Below are positions 33,928-43,637 of a DNA stretch of 50,624 nucleotides, one piece after another. The DNA is from Hysterium pulicare CBS 123377 (Eukaryota > Ascomycota > Dothideomycetes > Hysteriales > Hysteriaceae), in NCBI GenBank assembly GCA_000467715.1, contig AJFK01000201.1:1-50624 (forward strand), written 5' to 3'. Made by a program: the position numbers and the translations under genes. Every line of letters starts with the position of its first letter. Within the stretch, counting starts at the first letter, position 1. Under the pieces are notes generated by a model. The model searched no databases. It was not told the DNA's origin and was given only the letters and a program-made list of their open reading frames with translations.

Positions 33928-35977
33928 TCACATCGTCTTCCTAGTTCTCTTCGTGCCCCTAGCCCGCATACTTTCCACCTCCAAACTCCCTGTCCTCTCC
34001 CTCTCTATCTCTTCCGTCTCTTGCCTGATGAATAGCTGACCCTTGAGGTTCCTCCTCCCCTTCTTGATCGTGCGCTCCTCGTCAGGCTCGATGAATCGAT
34101 GGATAGTCCTATGATCAAGCACCCGTTCTTCCCTATCATTCTTGCCTTCTCTATCCGTCTTCGGCCAAGCATACCCGTAGAGTTTCGAGTGTCGCTCGCA
34201 GCGAGGACATTCGGCTCGGGTAAGGTATGCGTCCTCTTGCACGAAATCAGCCTCACAAGTACGGCATTGGACCCAGCGGCTGAATTTCGCGCACAGGAGA
34301 AGCGGAGTCAAGGTATAATCACCTGGTCGGCGACGGTCGCTAGTCAAGCTTTCCTCGATGCTATCAAGAGTAATTGGGGTTGCATTACGGCGAGTTTCCG
34401 ACCTTCGGGATTGCGAGCGTGTCGTACGCGGGACTGGAGGTATCTTCGGGCGCTTACGTTTTACGATTTGCTGGAGAACGTCGTCGAGTTCCATGCTTGA
34501 ATCTAGTTCAGTGAGGTCGGATGCTGCATCATCATCCCAAACAGACCAAGATTCTTTGATGGTTGAAATCTGAAGGGAAGGCAAAGATCTTTCTTTTTCA
34601 GCCCCGGTTGTCTTCTCCTGCTTGGATACTACTACAATGGTGTCGTCATCCACAGAAGTTGCTTCAGTGGACTGGCTTGATTTGGGTGAAGCCGCAGTTT
34701 CAGATGACTGAGGAGAAATAGATCGAGAAGTACTCGCGTCATCCAAAGTCACTGTTAGTAAACCATCTCGTTGCTGGTTGCGAATCGAGCGGGATAGCCG
34801 CGTAGAAACGGAAAGACCGGCCGACGATTTTTCAATACTGTCGATAGCCATTTCTTGTCTGAGCGAAGAAGAGCTGTGCGCCTTTTTAAGGGTCGCTTCT
34901 CGCAATGGTTGTGCGATACGGCGGTTCACGCCAGAGCGTGAAGGTGAAGATGGAGACTCAGGAACTTCGAGCCGCTGCTTCTTGCGACTCCCAGGTGAAG
35001 CTGGAGATTGATCTCGTGACACGTCTTCGCTCTCTAACCCATACTTCCGTTTCTGTCTGAACGAATATGGATCTGGTGATAGTTCTTCTGGAACCGGTGT
35101 TCCTTCTTCGCTTTCGGCTGTTTCTTTCACTGGACCCCACCCATTGATTTGCCTCATCTCGCAAGAAAAGCAAAGACATTCCTCATTATCATCGCCAAAA
35201 TAATCGTCACCGTAGGAAACGGTGATTTCGTCACCGGGCTCAATGGATTTGACTGAAACGATTTGCATGCCGTGAGCGCCTTTAGTTGTCAGTCTCGCAT
35301 TAGCATCGCAATCATGATTTGCAAAACGTGCCGGTCCTAAGAACAGCGAGCGAGTCTTCTTGCGGCTTGAGATGACGATACTGAAGTCCTTTCTGGATAA
35401 ATCTAAGTTTTCTTCCTGCTCTTTTGTCATGGCAACTTGAACTCCGGTCAGATACTTGATCTCTTCGCCCTTATTGATCACTTTTCGCGCCGTAATCGAA
35501 GCCTCGTGCGTGGAGATCATGTATCGGTTGGTGGTCGTGACTTCGAACGGACAATCCGGCATGTAAATGTTCACATACTTGCGAAGGTGACGTCGGAAGT
35601 GCTCCCTTTCATCGGTGGTCGATAGGCGCTGTGAGAAGTTGCGGAGACCTGGCAGGTCCAATAGTTCTGCAACTGCCCTCGCCGGATCTTTTTCGAGAAC
35701 GACTGATTTACGGAGAATATCTGTGATGGCATCCTCTTGAATGCCTCGTGAAGCCGAGAAGCGTGCGCGATTCTTACGGATGGTAGTCCAGAAGTAGACC
35801 TGCAGGGTTGAAGAGTAAGCATACTTGTCCCCATAATGTCTCCCGCGAGTCGCGAGCGATGAGGCTTTGCGATTGACCTACTCTATCGACCAGCGCATCA
35901 GTTACCACGTCGTCATACGAAGCCAGTTGCGCCAGAGTGAGCCCACCCTTTTTCGCAAGGGCTTCTTGTAGAGCCAT
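33928..35977 (-). CDS. set9: Histone H4-K20 N-methyltransferase, Suv4-20/Set9 type
   Basis: Exons 35977-35882 and 35799-33928, with an 82-bp intron in phase 0, give 655 residues. Set9 methylates lysine 20 of histone H4 in the nucleus. An N-terminal helical region (MALQEALAKKGGLTLAQLASYDDVVTDALVDR, then VYFWTTIRKNRARF) precedes the SET domain at about 130-245. SET motifs are GARFANHDCDAN (Asn193, His194 region), ITVSYGDDYF and the post-SET zinc cysteines CLCFSCE. The middle is disordered and Ser-rich. A C-terminal Cys module (CAKFSRWVQCRTCEADFV, AECPRCERHSKLYGYAWPK) is as in fungal Set9. The length fits the family. The gene is divergent from mitochondrial uL14. Confidence 0.93.
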
Positions 35978-36525
35978 GATGACTCCTTAACTCCCCAAAT
36001 GAACGCGCAAACAATAAGAGAAAGATCTCAACAAGGTAGACTGGGCGATGAAGGGCAATTAGAGGGTTGCGACGCAAAAGGGGGTGGTTGGGGTGACGTC
36101 GTAGGAGTCGCGAAACAAGATTGCTGGGGCTGTGGAAGGAAAGGAAACGCCATGCAGAGCGCGGCGAGAAAGCAGATGAAAGGAAAGCACAACAACAAGG
36201 ACCAGAAAGAGACGAAAGAGCGGCGCCGCCTTTTAGACAGCTGAGAAGGGGCTTTAGACGGCGAGAAAGGCAAATGTGGTGAGATGGCAGGCTGAGTGAT
36301 GATCTAGTGCAGGGCTGGCAGTGGTGTCGAGATACCCCTGCTTGCATATCGGGCTGGCAGGCTGGGCGAGGCGCGGAGGTGAGGCGGCTTTCTTGTCGGA
36401 GGTGCCGTGCCGGATCGCTCCGCAAAACTTCCATTCACCCCAAAGAGCAACCAGCGACGACACCACTGCGAGCGGCCTGGAGTTAGACGGGCTGCCTTTA
36501 CTTCAAGACCTGGCAGGCCAACAGC
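35978..36525. promoter_or_regulatory. Divergent promoter region of set9 and mitochondrial uL14
   Basis: These 548 bp lie between the two starts. ORFs crossing it are not recognised. Confidence 0.4.
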
Positions 36526-37125
36526 ATGATCCAGCTCAAGGTAAGCGGTCAATCTGAGGGCTTTCGATGCCACGCAATGCTATCTGTCAAATTAGCCCAC
36601 TAATGCATCGACTCTAGACCCTCGTCAATTGCATCGACAACTCTGGCGCCGCTATCGTCGAATGCGTTAATGTTTTGCGATCGAAGAGACCAGCTAAAGT
36701 TGGTATGTAACGACGTGTTCTAGATGCGACTATGCGAATACCAAACTCTCTTCCCTCAAACCTAATTCATCCCGAGTCTATCTTGTGGCCTTCCCCGACC
36801 ATCTACTAATCCCCCTTCCATAGGCGATCGCATAGTAGTCGTCGTCCAGAAGCAACGAGGATTCGGTCCTGAGTCCGGCGGGGGTGTGACCGTCAGCGCA
36901 GCGAACAAAGTCCGACGAGGAGACGTACGGCATGCGGTAGTCGTTCGAACGGCGAAAAAATGGCAGAGGCCGGATGGAAGCGTGGTCAAATTCGATGACA
37001 ATGCCTGCGTATTGATCAATAAGGCTGGAGAACCTATCGGAACGAGGTTAAACGGAATAGTCGCTGCAGAGTTGAGGGATAAGCAGTGGTCGAAGATTCT
37101 GTCACTGGCACCGATGCATTTGTAG
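36526..37125 (+). CDS. mrpl38: Mitochondrial large-subunit ribosomal protein uL14m
   Basis: Three exons, 36526-36540 (five codons), 36618-36702 and 36824-37125, give 133 residues. uL14 binds 23S-like rRNA in the mitochondrial large subunit near the elongation-factor and bL19 contacts. The joined protein is a complete bacterial-type L14: [79 protein letters not shown] and [25 protein letters not shown]. The cytosolic L14-type paralog (uL14/Rpl23) differs clearly, and this form matches yeast Mrpl38. Introns are 77 and 121 bp. The protein starts directly with the L14 fold, without an added presequence, which is common in fungal uL14m. Confidence 0.93.
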
Positions 37126-37318
37126 GAGCCACAATTGGTGAAGATTGGTCTATGTGGCATTGTAAAATATGTAGAATCATCTGTATATCCATGGGTATCC
37201 GAACCCAAATCCGTCATAACGCCCCCAAAAGCAATAAATCAAAGCAACACCAGAGCTCCGTTCTGATGCCAGGTTCCCTTTTGAGCGCCGAAGCTGAATG
37301 GTAGATACGAATGCAGGT

Positions 37319-38134
37319 CTATTGCCACACGTTACCACAGTGGCAGCATACGAAGTAGAGTTTCTGATCAAAAAGTGAGCGAACCCAGCCGTAGATAAGA
37401 AGAGCCAATAATTCTTACCATTCCTGTTTCGGCAGTTCGCTGTTGCGACTGAAAGAATACCGCCTCATTCTCGCCGCAAGATGGACAGGCTTGCTGGATT
37501 CGGGGCAGCTATTCGCGGGAAGACAATCAAGTTAGCCAAGCAGGCTCAAAGAAGAGCGAAACAAGCGACGAACAACGTGCAAGTGTGCTCATGACTTTGA
37601 AGAGTGCTTGCCAACTCCATTTTGAAGCGAAGCATCCCCTTCCGAATTGGAGTTCTGCGAGGTTGAGCCAAAAGAGAAGTCCATGTCCTCAGCTTCTATG
37701 TAGAAACCATTGTCGGTCTCTTGGCCGCAGACCTCGCAGAATATCTCCTGACCACACATGGTGCAAAAGCTTGGAAGGGAATCGGAAAGGGAGGTGTCGG
37801 AAAGAGACTGCAAAAGACCAACCGTTGGATCTTGGCCGACATCCTGAGTGATACCGGCTGTGTCTCCGACGGTCGACGCTATTTCATGACGCATAACGCA
37901 TGCTGAGGGAGCGGGTTCGGTGAAGGAGCATGTGCGACAGGCGAAGAGGAGTCGATTGTTTTCCTTGTCTTCCTTGGGGAAGAGGAGATTCGAGCTGAGC
38001 AGGGAGATATTAGTTAGCTGTAACCCAAGAAAGAGGACTTGAAAGGTCTTCACGCACCATTCCGAACAGAAGCGGAACAAGATCTTCTTGGACTGTTCCT
38101 TGTTTTCCTCGTAAGCTCCTGGGGAGGCAGACAT
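37319..38134 (-). CDS. rpb9: RNA polymerase II subunit Rpb9
   Basis: Exons 38134-38058, 37994-37823, 37508-37419 and 37363-37319 give 127 residues, the usual size. Rpb9 sits at the jaw of RNA polymerase II and affects start-site choice, fidelity and TFIIS-stimulated cleavage. Both zinc ribbons are complete: N-terminal (FRFCSEC..LLFPKEDKENNRLLFACRTC) and C-terminal (ACPSCGENEAVFFQSQQRTAETGM, KLYFVCCHCGNVWQ). The TQDVGQDPT|LPR junction restores the family linker. Introns are 63, 314 and 55 bp. The second is unusually long and remains open in the upstream frame for 78 codons, encoding CTMCGQEIFCEVC. Its main donor (GTTGGT) is weak, and a similar GTTGGC occurs 200 bp further on (37615) in the same phase, so a longer isoform with an added linker is possible. 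It is divergent from ess1. Confidence 0.92.
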
Positions 38135-38650
38135 TCTGGGTTTGAGTTGGTTCGTAGTAGGGGCTATGTTTTTTGATGGGGAGTCGCGGTGGATTAGAAA
38201 GTGGTAGTCAGAGTTTTAGAAGGCTAGTCGAGAGTGGCGTGTGTGTGCGTGTTAGAGTCTCGGGTTGTCCAGATTGTTAAAGAAGCAGAGTGAAAGTGGT
38301 GCTGGAGTGACACCTTTGAAGGGCGGCGAATGAAGGAAGCCAGTGCGTGAGGGTCACGGGGTGCTCGTAACCGCTTGCGGCGTTCATTACAGCGTCTGAG
38401 TCATTAATTTCCGACCCGTATCACCTAGTCACCTAGGTAGGTACCTAGGTAATCAATGTCCTGCAACTCCCCGCCGCCTTGTGTGCATTGTAGATCAAAA
38501 CACTAAGATAACCAACCTCACTTACTCCGCTTGCTTGCCAGCTCGCCATCCTCAACAATCTTCCATTGCGATCGCATATTCGGAATACAATCGAGCTTCC
38601 TCGTTTGTCCTCAAACCTTGCTTCGTCCAAAACTCACCATCCAACACAAA
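38135..38650. promoter_or_regulatory. Divergent promoter of rpb9 and ess1
   Basis: These 516 bp hold both promoters. At 38424-38452 there is a dense run of CCTAGGTA/ACCTAGGT units forming near-palindromes (CACCTAGTCACCTAGGTAGG, then TACCTAGGTAA). Similar words at 28206-28234 make it a recurrent intergenic motif in this window. No factor can be named. Confidence 0.5.
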
Positions 38651-39394
38651 ATGGTAAGCGTGCGGGTGTGTCCCAAACATAGCACTGCCACTCCGTTCCA
38701 GTCATTCGACGTCGACTCACACATGTGGCATAGGACGAATCAGGACTCCCGTCTGGATGGGAGGTTCGCCGCTCGAATACTAAGAACTTGCCGTACTATT
38801 TCTCCCCCGACACGAAAGAATCCAGATGGGAGCCCCCATCTGGCACAGACCCCGAGAAGCTCAAAGTGTTTATGGCGAAGTTCCATAGCTCCAAGGGCCT
38901 GAATGCGGAGTCTAACGGGAATCGTGACGGAAAGATTCGCTGTGCACATCTTCTGATCAAACACTTTGGCAGTCGTCGGCCCGCTAGTTGGCGCGAGGCG
39001 AAGATTACCCGCTCGAAAGATGATGCGATGAGCATTATACTGGCACACGAGGCTCGCATCCGAGCAGGAACTTCGAGTTTAGGCGATATTGCGACTACTG
39101 AGTCCGATTGCAGTAGTGCGCGGAAGAGAGGTGATCTGTGAGTTGCGCCCAAAGAAGGGAGGACCACAAGGATGGTGGGCAGCACTCCGCTAACGCAGGG
39201 ACAATAGGGGCTTCTTTGGCAAAGGCGACATGCAAAAAGAGTTCGAAGATGCGGCTTTTGCACTCAAGCCAGGTGAAGTTAGCCACGTCGTTGAGACTGC
39301 GTCCGGACTACATTTGATTGAGAGGTATGAGCTTCCCATTAACAAACTGGGGCATACGTTGACAAGGGTCCCTTTCTATGACAGACTAGAGTAG
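38651..39394 (+). CDS. ess1: Peptidyl-prolyl cis-trans isomerase, Pin1/Ess1 type
   Basis: Exons 38651-38653 (the ATG alone), 38734-39137, 39208-39324 and 39385-39394 encode 177 residues. Introns are 80, 70 and 60 bp, all GT-AG. The enzyme isomerises pSer/pThr-Pro bonds, above all in the C-terminal repeat domain of RNA polymerase II. The WW domain is residues about 5-38 ([26 protein letters not shown]). The parvulin domain begins at about 65: [17 protein letters not shown] holds the basic phosphate-binding loop, [15 protein letters not shown] the active-site Cys, and [25 protein letters not shown] the C-terminal strands. All key residues are present. The start codon forms an exon of its own; reading through the first intron leaves the family frame, so splicing is needed. 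It is divergent from rpb9. Confidence 0.93.
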
Positions 39395-40199
39395 CGTTCA
39401 TATTGGTTTCTTCGGTATTTGGATTATGTCAAACTCTAATCCAAATGGATGCATGATAAAAGCGATGATGGCGTAACGGCACACCTACCTTCGGTATGAA
39501 TCTCAAGGGTAGTTGATTGTACTCAAACGAACTAAGCAATCTATGCGAAATGATTGAGCAACTGTAGTAGCTTTGCTCACGGGTTTTGAGGTCAAGTAAC
39601 AATAGGCTGCTTCAGAATCAACATTCCAAAACAACAATTGGCAATTCTATACCTCACATGTTGTCACATTCTAATCAGGGCTCCGCCGATTAGCAAAATT
39701 TCTTTTTCTTCTGGAGACCAAGTAGCACAACCACGGTCAATATGATCCAGGTGTTTTCGTGATGTCACAACCTGCAAAGATCCATGGGACAGTCCAAAGG
39801 CACAGCCTCATCAACACCATCCATCACGCGAGCCACAGGGAAATCGAGACGTGGAGGGAGTTGATCTGCCGGCCTTCGCATGTATTAATAAAGGTGATGG
39901 CTCCCACATTTTACTTTTCACTCCTCAAGTCCAAGTTCCAAAATCACAACTATTCGGACCAAGAGCAGTCACCAATATGCAGCACGTACGCACCGACTCA
40001 GAACTCCGGTTCCCCCACATCTCAACCTGGGAACACTCACACTCTTAAAGAATAGTCGCTTCAACACGGCAGTCTTGAGTAAATCTCAGACATTTGACAA
40101 TTTACTACACTTTACTACACGTATCCACCGGTTGCTAAGACTATTGAATCTCCACCATCAGATTACCGTCAGAGATCTTCACGCAGAATAAATACGACT
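39395..40199. other. Intergenic, no recognisable gene
   Basis: Downstream flank of ess1 and promoter of the gene at 40200. Two overlapping ORFs near 39759-40055 carry no recognisable feature. Confidence 0.5.
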
Positions 40200-41042
40200 A
40201 TGGAAATGGCTTCTCTCTGCAGGTATGAGAGATACGATGGCGAAGCTTTCAGCTACGATCCCAAACACATGGAAGCTTGGTACATGCCTCAGGAAGTATG
40301 GAGGCGTCTCCCCAATGATCTCCGCGATACGGTTTACCCCCTACTATGCTCAGCCGCCGCTGTCTCGAGTGGACTCGAACGACTTAAGGGACACGAGGAT
40401 CTCAACCATCTTTTTGAGGACGACGATGACGTAATTGCGAATGTACCCCAGGAGAAGCAACTCAAGTTAGAAATCAACATCCCCCTCGTGCAAATCGAGT
40501 CGGTCTCCCCCTCTGGCATCTCGACAACTCCCTCCTTGTCGACGATTTCCCCTTGCCACCTGTCGCCGGCGTCTTGCGAATCTTCTGTGTCTTCCTTAGA
40601 GCTATCTCCGCCCACCACGACTCACATCGATATGAGTCACGCCAATAACGGTCTTTCCTCCGATTTGATCATCGCAAACATTTCCCTTGCCGAGTTTGCC
40701 GCTCTCACTGTGACAGCTCCCGTGGAATCGGTTCCTGGCCTATCTAAGCAAAAATCGAAACCGGCCTTCCGCGCTCCAAACTTCGGACCTAAGCCGAGTC
40801 GCTACACAGCAGAGGTCTCCTCTCTCCGCACCGAAGGCCTCCCTCGACTCCGCCACGCCGCTCGTCGCGTGAGAAATAAATGGGCCTCTCTCCACTTCGA
40901 CCTTGACACCAAGAGCGACGCTTATGCCTTCACGCTATGGTGGGACGACAAACAAGACCGCATCGAGAGGCTCCATGCCAAAATCGAGCATCTGGCCTAT
41001 GTCGTGGACGTCCCCAGTACCGGCCTTGGCTGGAAGGCTTAG
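40200..41042 (+). CDS. Hypothetical protein, 280 residues, no known domain
   Basis: A long single ORF with C-rich third positions, typical of coding DNA here. The N-terminal part is compact and aromatic (RYERYDGEAFSYDPKHMEAWYMPQEVWRRLPNDLRDTVYPLLCSAAA). An acidic DDDD stretch follows, then a Ser/Thr/Pro-rich middle (about 100-145). A basic C-terminal part (PRLRHAARRVRNKWASLHFDLD, FTLWWDDKQDRIERLHAKIEHLAYVVDV) is probably helical. There is no signal peptide, membrane segment or zinc motif. I do not recognise the family; it looks like a lineage-restricted intracellular protein. In-frame ATGs at codons 1 and 3 are both possible starts. Confidence 0.7.
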   Translation: MEMASLCRYERYDGEAFSYDPKHMEAWYMPQEVWRRLPNDLRDTVYPLLCSAAAVSSGLERLKGHEDLNHLFEDDDDVIANVPQEKQLKLEINIPLVQIESVSPSGISTTPSLSTISPCHLSPASCESSVSSLELSPPTTTHIDMSHANNGLSSDLIIANISLAEFAALTVTAPVESVPGLSKQKSKPAFRAPNFGPKPSRYTAEVSSLRTEGLPRLRHAARRVRNKWASLHFDLDTKSDAYAFTLWWDDKQDRIERLHAKIEHLAYVVDVPSTGLGWKA

Positions 41043-42166
41043 GCGTTAGTAAGGAGCGACTTGTTACATCTCGCTCGAAGCTTAGGGTTGGGGTATCATC
41101 GGGGTTTTTCTTGTGGGATAGGCTGGCGAGAACGGGTTGTTGGGAGGATATGTTAGTGAGGTGATATGGGTTCTATCTCTTCTTTTACTCTCTTTACTTT
41201 TCTTATTATTTGTGGAACTGGGATGGGATTTATCGTCCAGCGAGGAGTCTGGTGTTTTCTTTTGAGGTGGCCATAGGATATTCCGTCAATGCAGAATTTG
41301 AACATGAGTCATTGGACCCGGTTCTTAAAGCTCTTTCATGTTTGTTTAGCTGCGAGTTTTAACTTGCAACTTTGCTGAAAAATTGTGGTGCTCCGAATAG
41401 CTTTTCCCTACGACTCGAAATCAGAGGTATGTAAGTACATGGTAGTAAACGGGGGGACTCCCGCAGTGAGAACACCCATTTAGAAACTCATCGCAGAGCT
41501 TGATATATGGCAGCAAACTCCTCCGACATTCTGTCCAGGGCAAACAAAATTCTATCTTTCAACATATTGTCAATGGATAGAAAAAAATCTATCCTTCAAC
41601 ACTTTGTCAATGGATAGACAATAATCTATGCTTACCATTTTGTAAACGGGAAGCTGTCAACTCAAGAAGGCAGCGTTGGATTTCTAAAACCACTAAGATG
41701 ACCGAGACAGCTGTCCCCACACATGACCATTGGGTATGCTGAATTGCATAGTCTGGTTTGACCGTTCAATCATTCATTCATTCATAAATACAAAATTGAA
41801 TCATGATTCTGTTACTCATTCATAATCTTATAAATGCAGCAATAATTGTTTCCACCCCGACTAGTGTCCTATTCAAACATCTTCGGACCTTGCCCAACAC
41901 CATGGATTTCAATACTGATGGTTTCCTTCTCACTTCGGCCATGATCCGCACTCACGCAACCCCTCCCGCGGGACCAGCCTCGGACCGGCGAGGGGGAGAT
42001 AAGAATCCGAGCGCTGTGTCGAATATCCTCTGCAATTAATCTCTCCCTTTGCGTTCCATCGGAAATCCTCCCGATGCCATTCTCTTCAACTTCTACGTCC
42101 TCTGACTTTCTTGGTGTCCAATATCAGGTATTGCCAATTTTCAATTCCTCGACTTTTCCCTCCCAC
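41043..42166. other. Intergenic, holds a 37-bp tandem repeat
   Basis: No gene is recognised. A small ORF at 41803-42039 has no features. The repeat at 41551-41652 is the only visible structure. Confidence 0.5.
41551..41652. repeat. 37-bp tandem repeat, three diverging copies
   Basis: Copies start at 41551, 41588 and 41625 with an exact 37-bp period. The first two read TCTATC(C/T)TTCAACA then TTGTCAATGGATAGA; the third is worn. Each unit begins with TCTATC and ends with GATAGA, so every unit can fold on itself as a short hairpin. Confidence 0.85.
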
Positions 42167-42505
42167 TCACTGAACTTCATAAACCTCCATCGCCTTTTGC
42201 AAGCTCTCCATAGAATGCCCATCTCCATACGCCTCCATCATAGCCATCTGCCTCAACCGCTCAGCCTGTCGTCTCTCCTCCTGCCTCTTGTTTTCTGCCA
42301 TGCGCTCGGTCGTGTAGTTTGCCGCAGCGTAGCCAGCTACGATTAGACACATGGAGGGGAGGTATAATTTCCCGAGACGGCCGACTTTGGGGGCAGTTGG
42401 GGGTTGGTAGGAGTGGAAGTGGGTTGAGGGCATTGCTGCCGTGGCGATGCGGGCGGTTTGGGGGGTGGAGAGGGGTTGGCGTTGAGGAGTATTGTGGAGT
42501 TGCAT
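42167..42505 (-). CDS. Small single-pass membrane protein, hypothetical
   Basis: An uninterrupted ORF of 112 residues. The N-terminus (about 1-40) is rich in Gln, Pro, Thr and Arg and lacks acidic residues, as in a mitochondrial targeting sequence. One membrane helix lies at about 46-65 (KLYLPSMCLIVAGYAAANYT). A charged, probably coiled-coil helix follows (MAENKRQEERRQAERLRQMAMM), then a short acidic end. The arrangement resembles small inner-mitochondrial-membrane assembly or subunit proteins, but I do not recognise a named family. The opposite strand also has a short ORF, which lacks such organisation. Confidence 0.6.
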   Translation of the reverse strand: MQLHNTPQRQPLSTPQTARIATAAMPSTHFHSYQPPTAPKVGRLGKLYLPSMCLIVAGYAAANYTTERMAENKRQEERRQAERLRQMAMMEAYGDGHSMESLQKAMEVYEVQ

Positions 42506-43454
42506 TATGGGGTTTGATGTTTAGTGTTGTTAGGTGGCTCTTAGATGGGTTTTTGTAGATATGTGGTTTTGGATAACGTAGCCGTATGCAAAGGAAGAGA
42601 GTACGTGTTTGTTGTATCGAGGCGCAGTATCAACGTATGTGGCCTTTGACAAGTTTCGATGAACTTTGGATTGAATAGGTATACTTCAAGCTTGGTTTCT
42701 CGATGAAAGCTTTGATGGACTGAATTGAAGAAAGGAGAAGGATATATCGTGACATTAAAGGAAGTAAATACCTCACCGTCTCCCCACCTCCCACCTACCG
42801 TCATCTGCCCAAGGTAGTGGTAACCAAGGTGCCGGTCTGGAGTAACAGACAAATATCATCCAAGCCTCACTCCACCATACTCTTCTCCGCATAGTGCACA
42901 GGTGATACCCGTCCCATCTAGCCCCTTCGGTCCTCCGTCCGGCGAATTATCGTGCGCAGCCAGTCTCACATGCCCATGTCTGCCGCCTAATGACGCACCC
43001 GGCTTGCTTCTCGGCCGCGGGGTTTGGGGAATTGTATAGGCTGATGCGGAGATTATTGCGGCTCGAAATTCACATCAGGTGTTACTGCATGAGGGTTGGG
43101 TTGGCGGGTTGGGTGATGATCGGGTGAGAGGAACGGGGGCCGAGGTTTACCGCGGCATTCAGACTCCGGGGTGTATGTAGGATGTGGAGGGCACGTGAGA
43201 CATGCGGATGCGCCTTTCGATTTTGATATTCAAAAAATGGTCAGTTTTTTGGAGTTTCATTGTTTTTCTGAAAAGGGGTAAGGGGGGTCGTATAAGTTGT
43301 GTTCTTGAGAATGAGAGTTTTCGTCTTTCGGACTGGTTTCCCTACAGCTACGGAGGCGCCACACGGGTCTAAGATACAGAGAACACGCCCTGAATGTTTT
43401 AGTATCAGTAGAATAGCACAAAAAATTAGTGGAAGACTATCAAGAAGGCAAAAA
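42506..43454. other. Intergenic, no recognisable gene
   Basis: Upstream flank of the small membrane protein gene on the left and the downstream flank of the tRNA gene on the right. A 103-codon minus-strand ORF at 42541-42852 shows no recognisable feature. Confidence 0.5.
43450..43454 (-). terminator. RNA polymerase III T5 terminator of the tRNA gene
   Basis: Five T residues on the minus strand follow the discriminator base of the tRNA (43455) without a gap, as expected for a Pol III termination signal. Confidence 0.8.
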
Positions 43455-43517
43455 TAGTCCCACTGGGGATCGAACCCAGGACCTTTCGCGCAGTTTAATC
43501 ACGATGTGAAGCGAACG

Positions 43518-43574
43518 CTGATGCCGATGTTAGTGCTGCATAGAGAAAGCACATGAGACATTGATTAAACTTAC
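43518..43574 (-). other. Spliceosomal-type intron inside the tRNA D-stem (57 nt, after nucleotide 24)
   Basis: The segment begins GTAAGTTTA, has CACTAAC and ends GGCATCAG. Its donor is identical over eight bases to that of the 51-nt segment. Its removal joins GGTATGA to CGTTCGC and restores C25 opposite G10. An internal GCAG at 43536-43539 could be an earlier acceptor but would leave 18 extra bases in the tRNA. Confidence 0.75.
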
Positions 43575-43586
43575 TCATACCACTAG

Positions 43587-43637
43587 CTACAAATTGTTAG
43601 CTTTCTGTTGCAGAGAACTCTAAAAGTTCAAACTTAC
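43587..43637 (-). other. Spliceosomal-type intron inside the tRNA D-stem (51 nt, after nucleotide 11)
   Basis: The segment begins GTAAGTTTG, has a branch-site box GCTAAC near its end and finishes TTTGTAG, nine bases after the presumed branch A. All three signals match the introns of the protein genes in this window. Its removal joins ATGGT to CTAGTGG and restores the D-stem base C12 opposite G23. Confidence 0.75.

Noticed and set aside
43455-43517. Reading the tRNA signal as an isolated 3' half (tRNA pseudogene or SINE-like piece).
   Set aside because: The 5' acceptor half pairing with TGGGACT, and a D-arm that is exact after intron removal, are both found upstream in the right order, followed by a T5 terminator.
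43536-43574. A shorter second D-stem intron ending at the earlier GCAG (39 nt).
   Set aside because: It would leave 18 extra bases between nucleotides 25 and 26 and would separate the CACTAAC branch box from its acceptor; the 57-nt version gives a normal cloverleaf.
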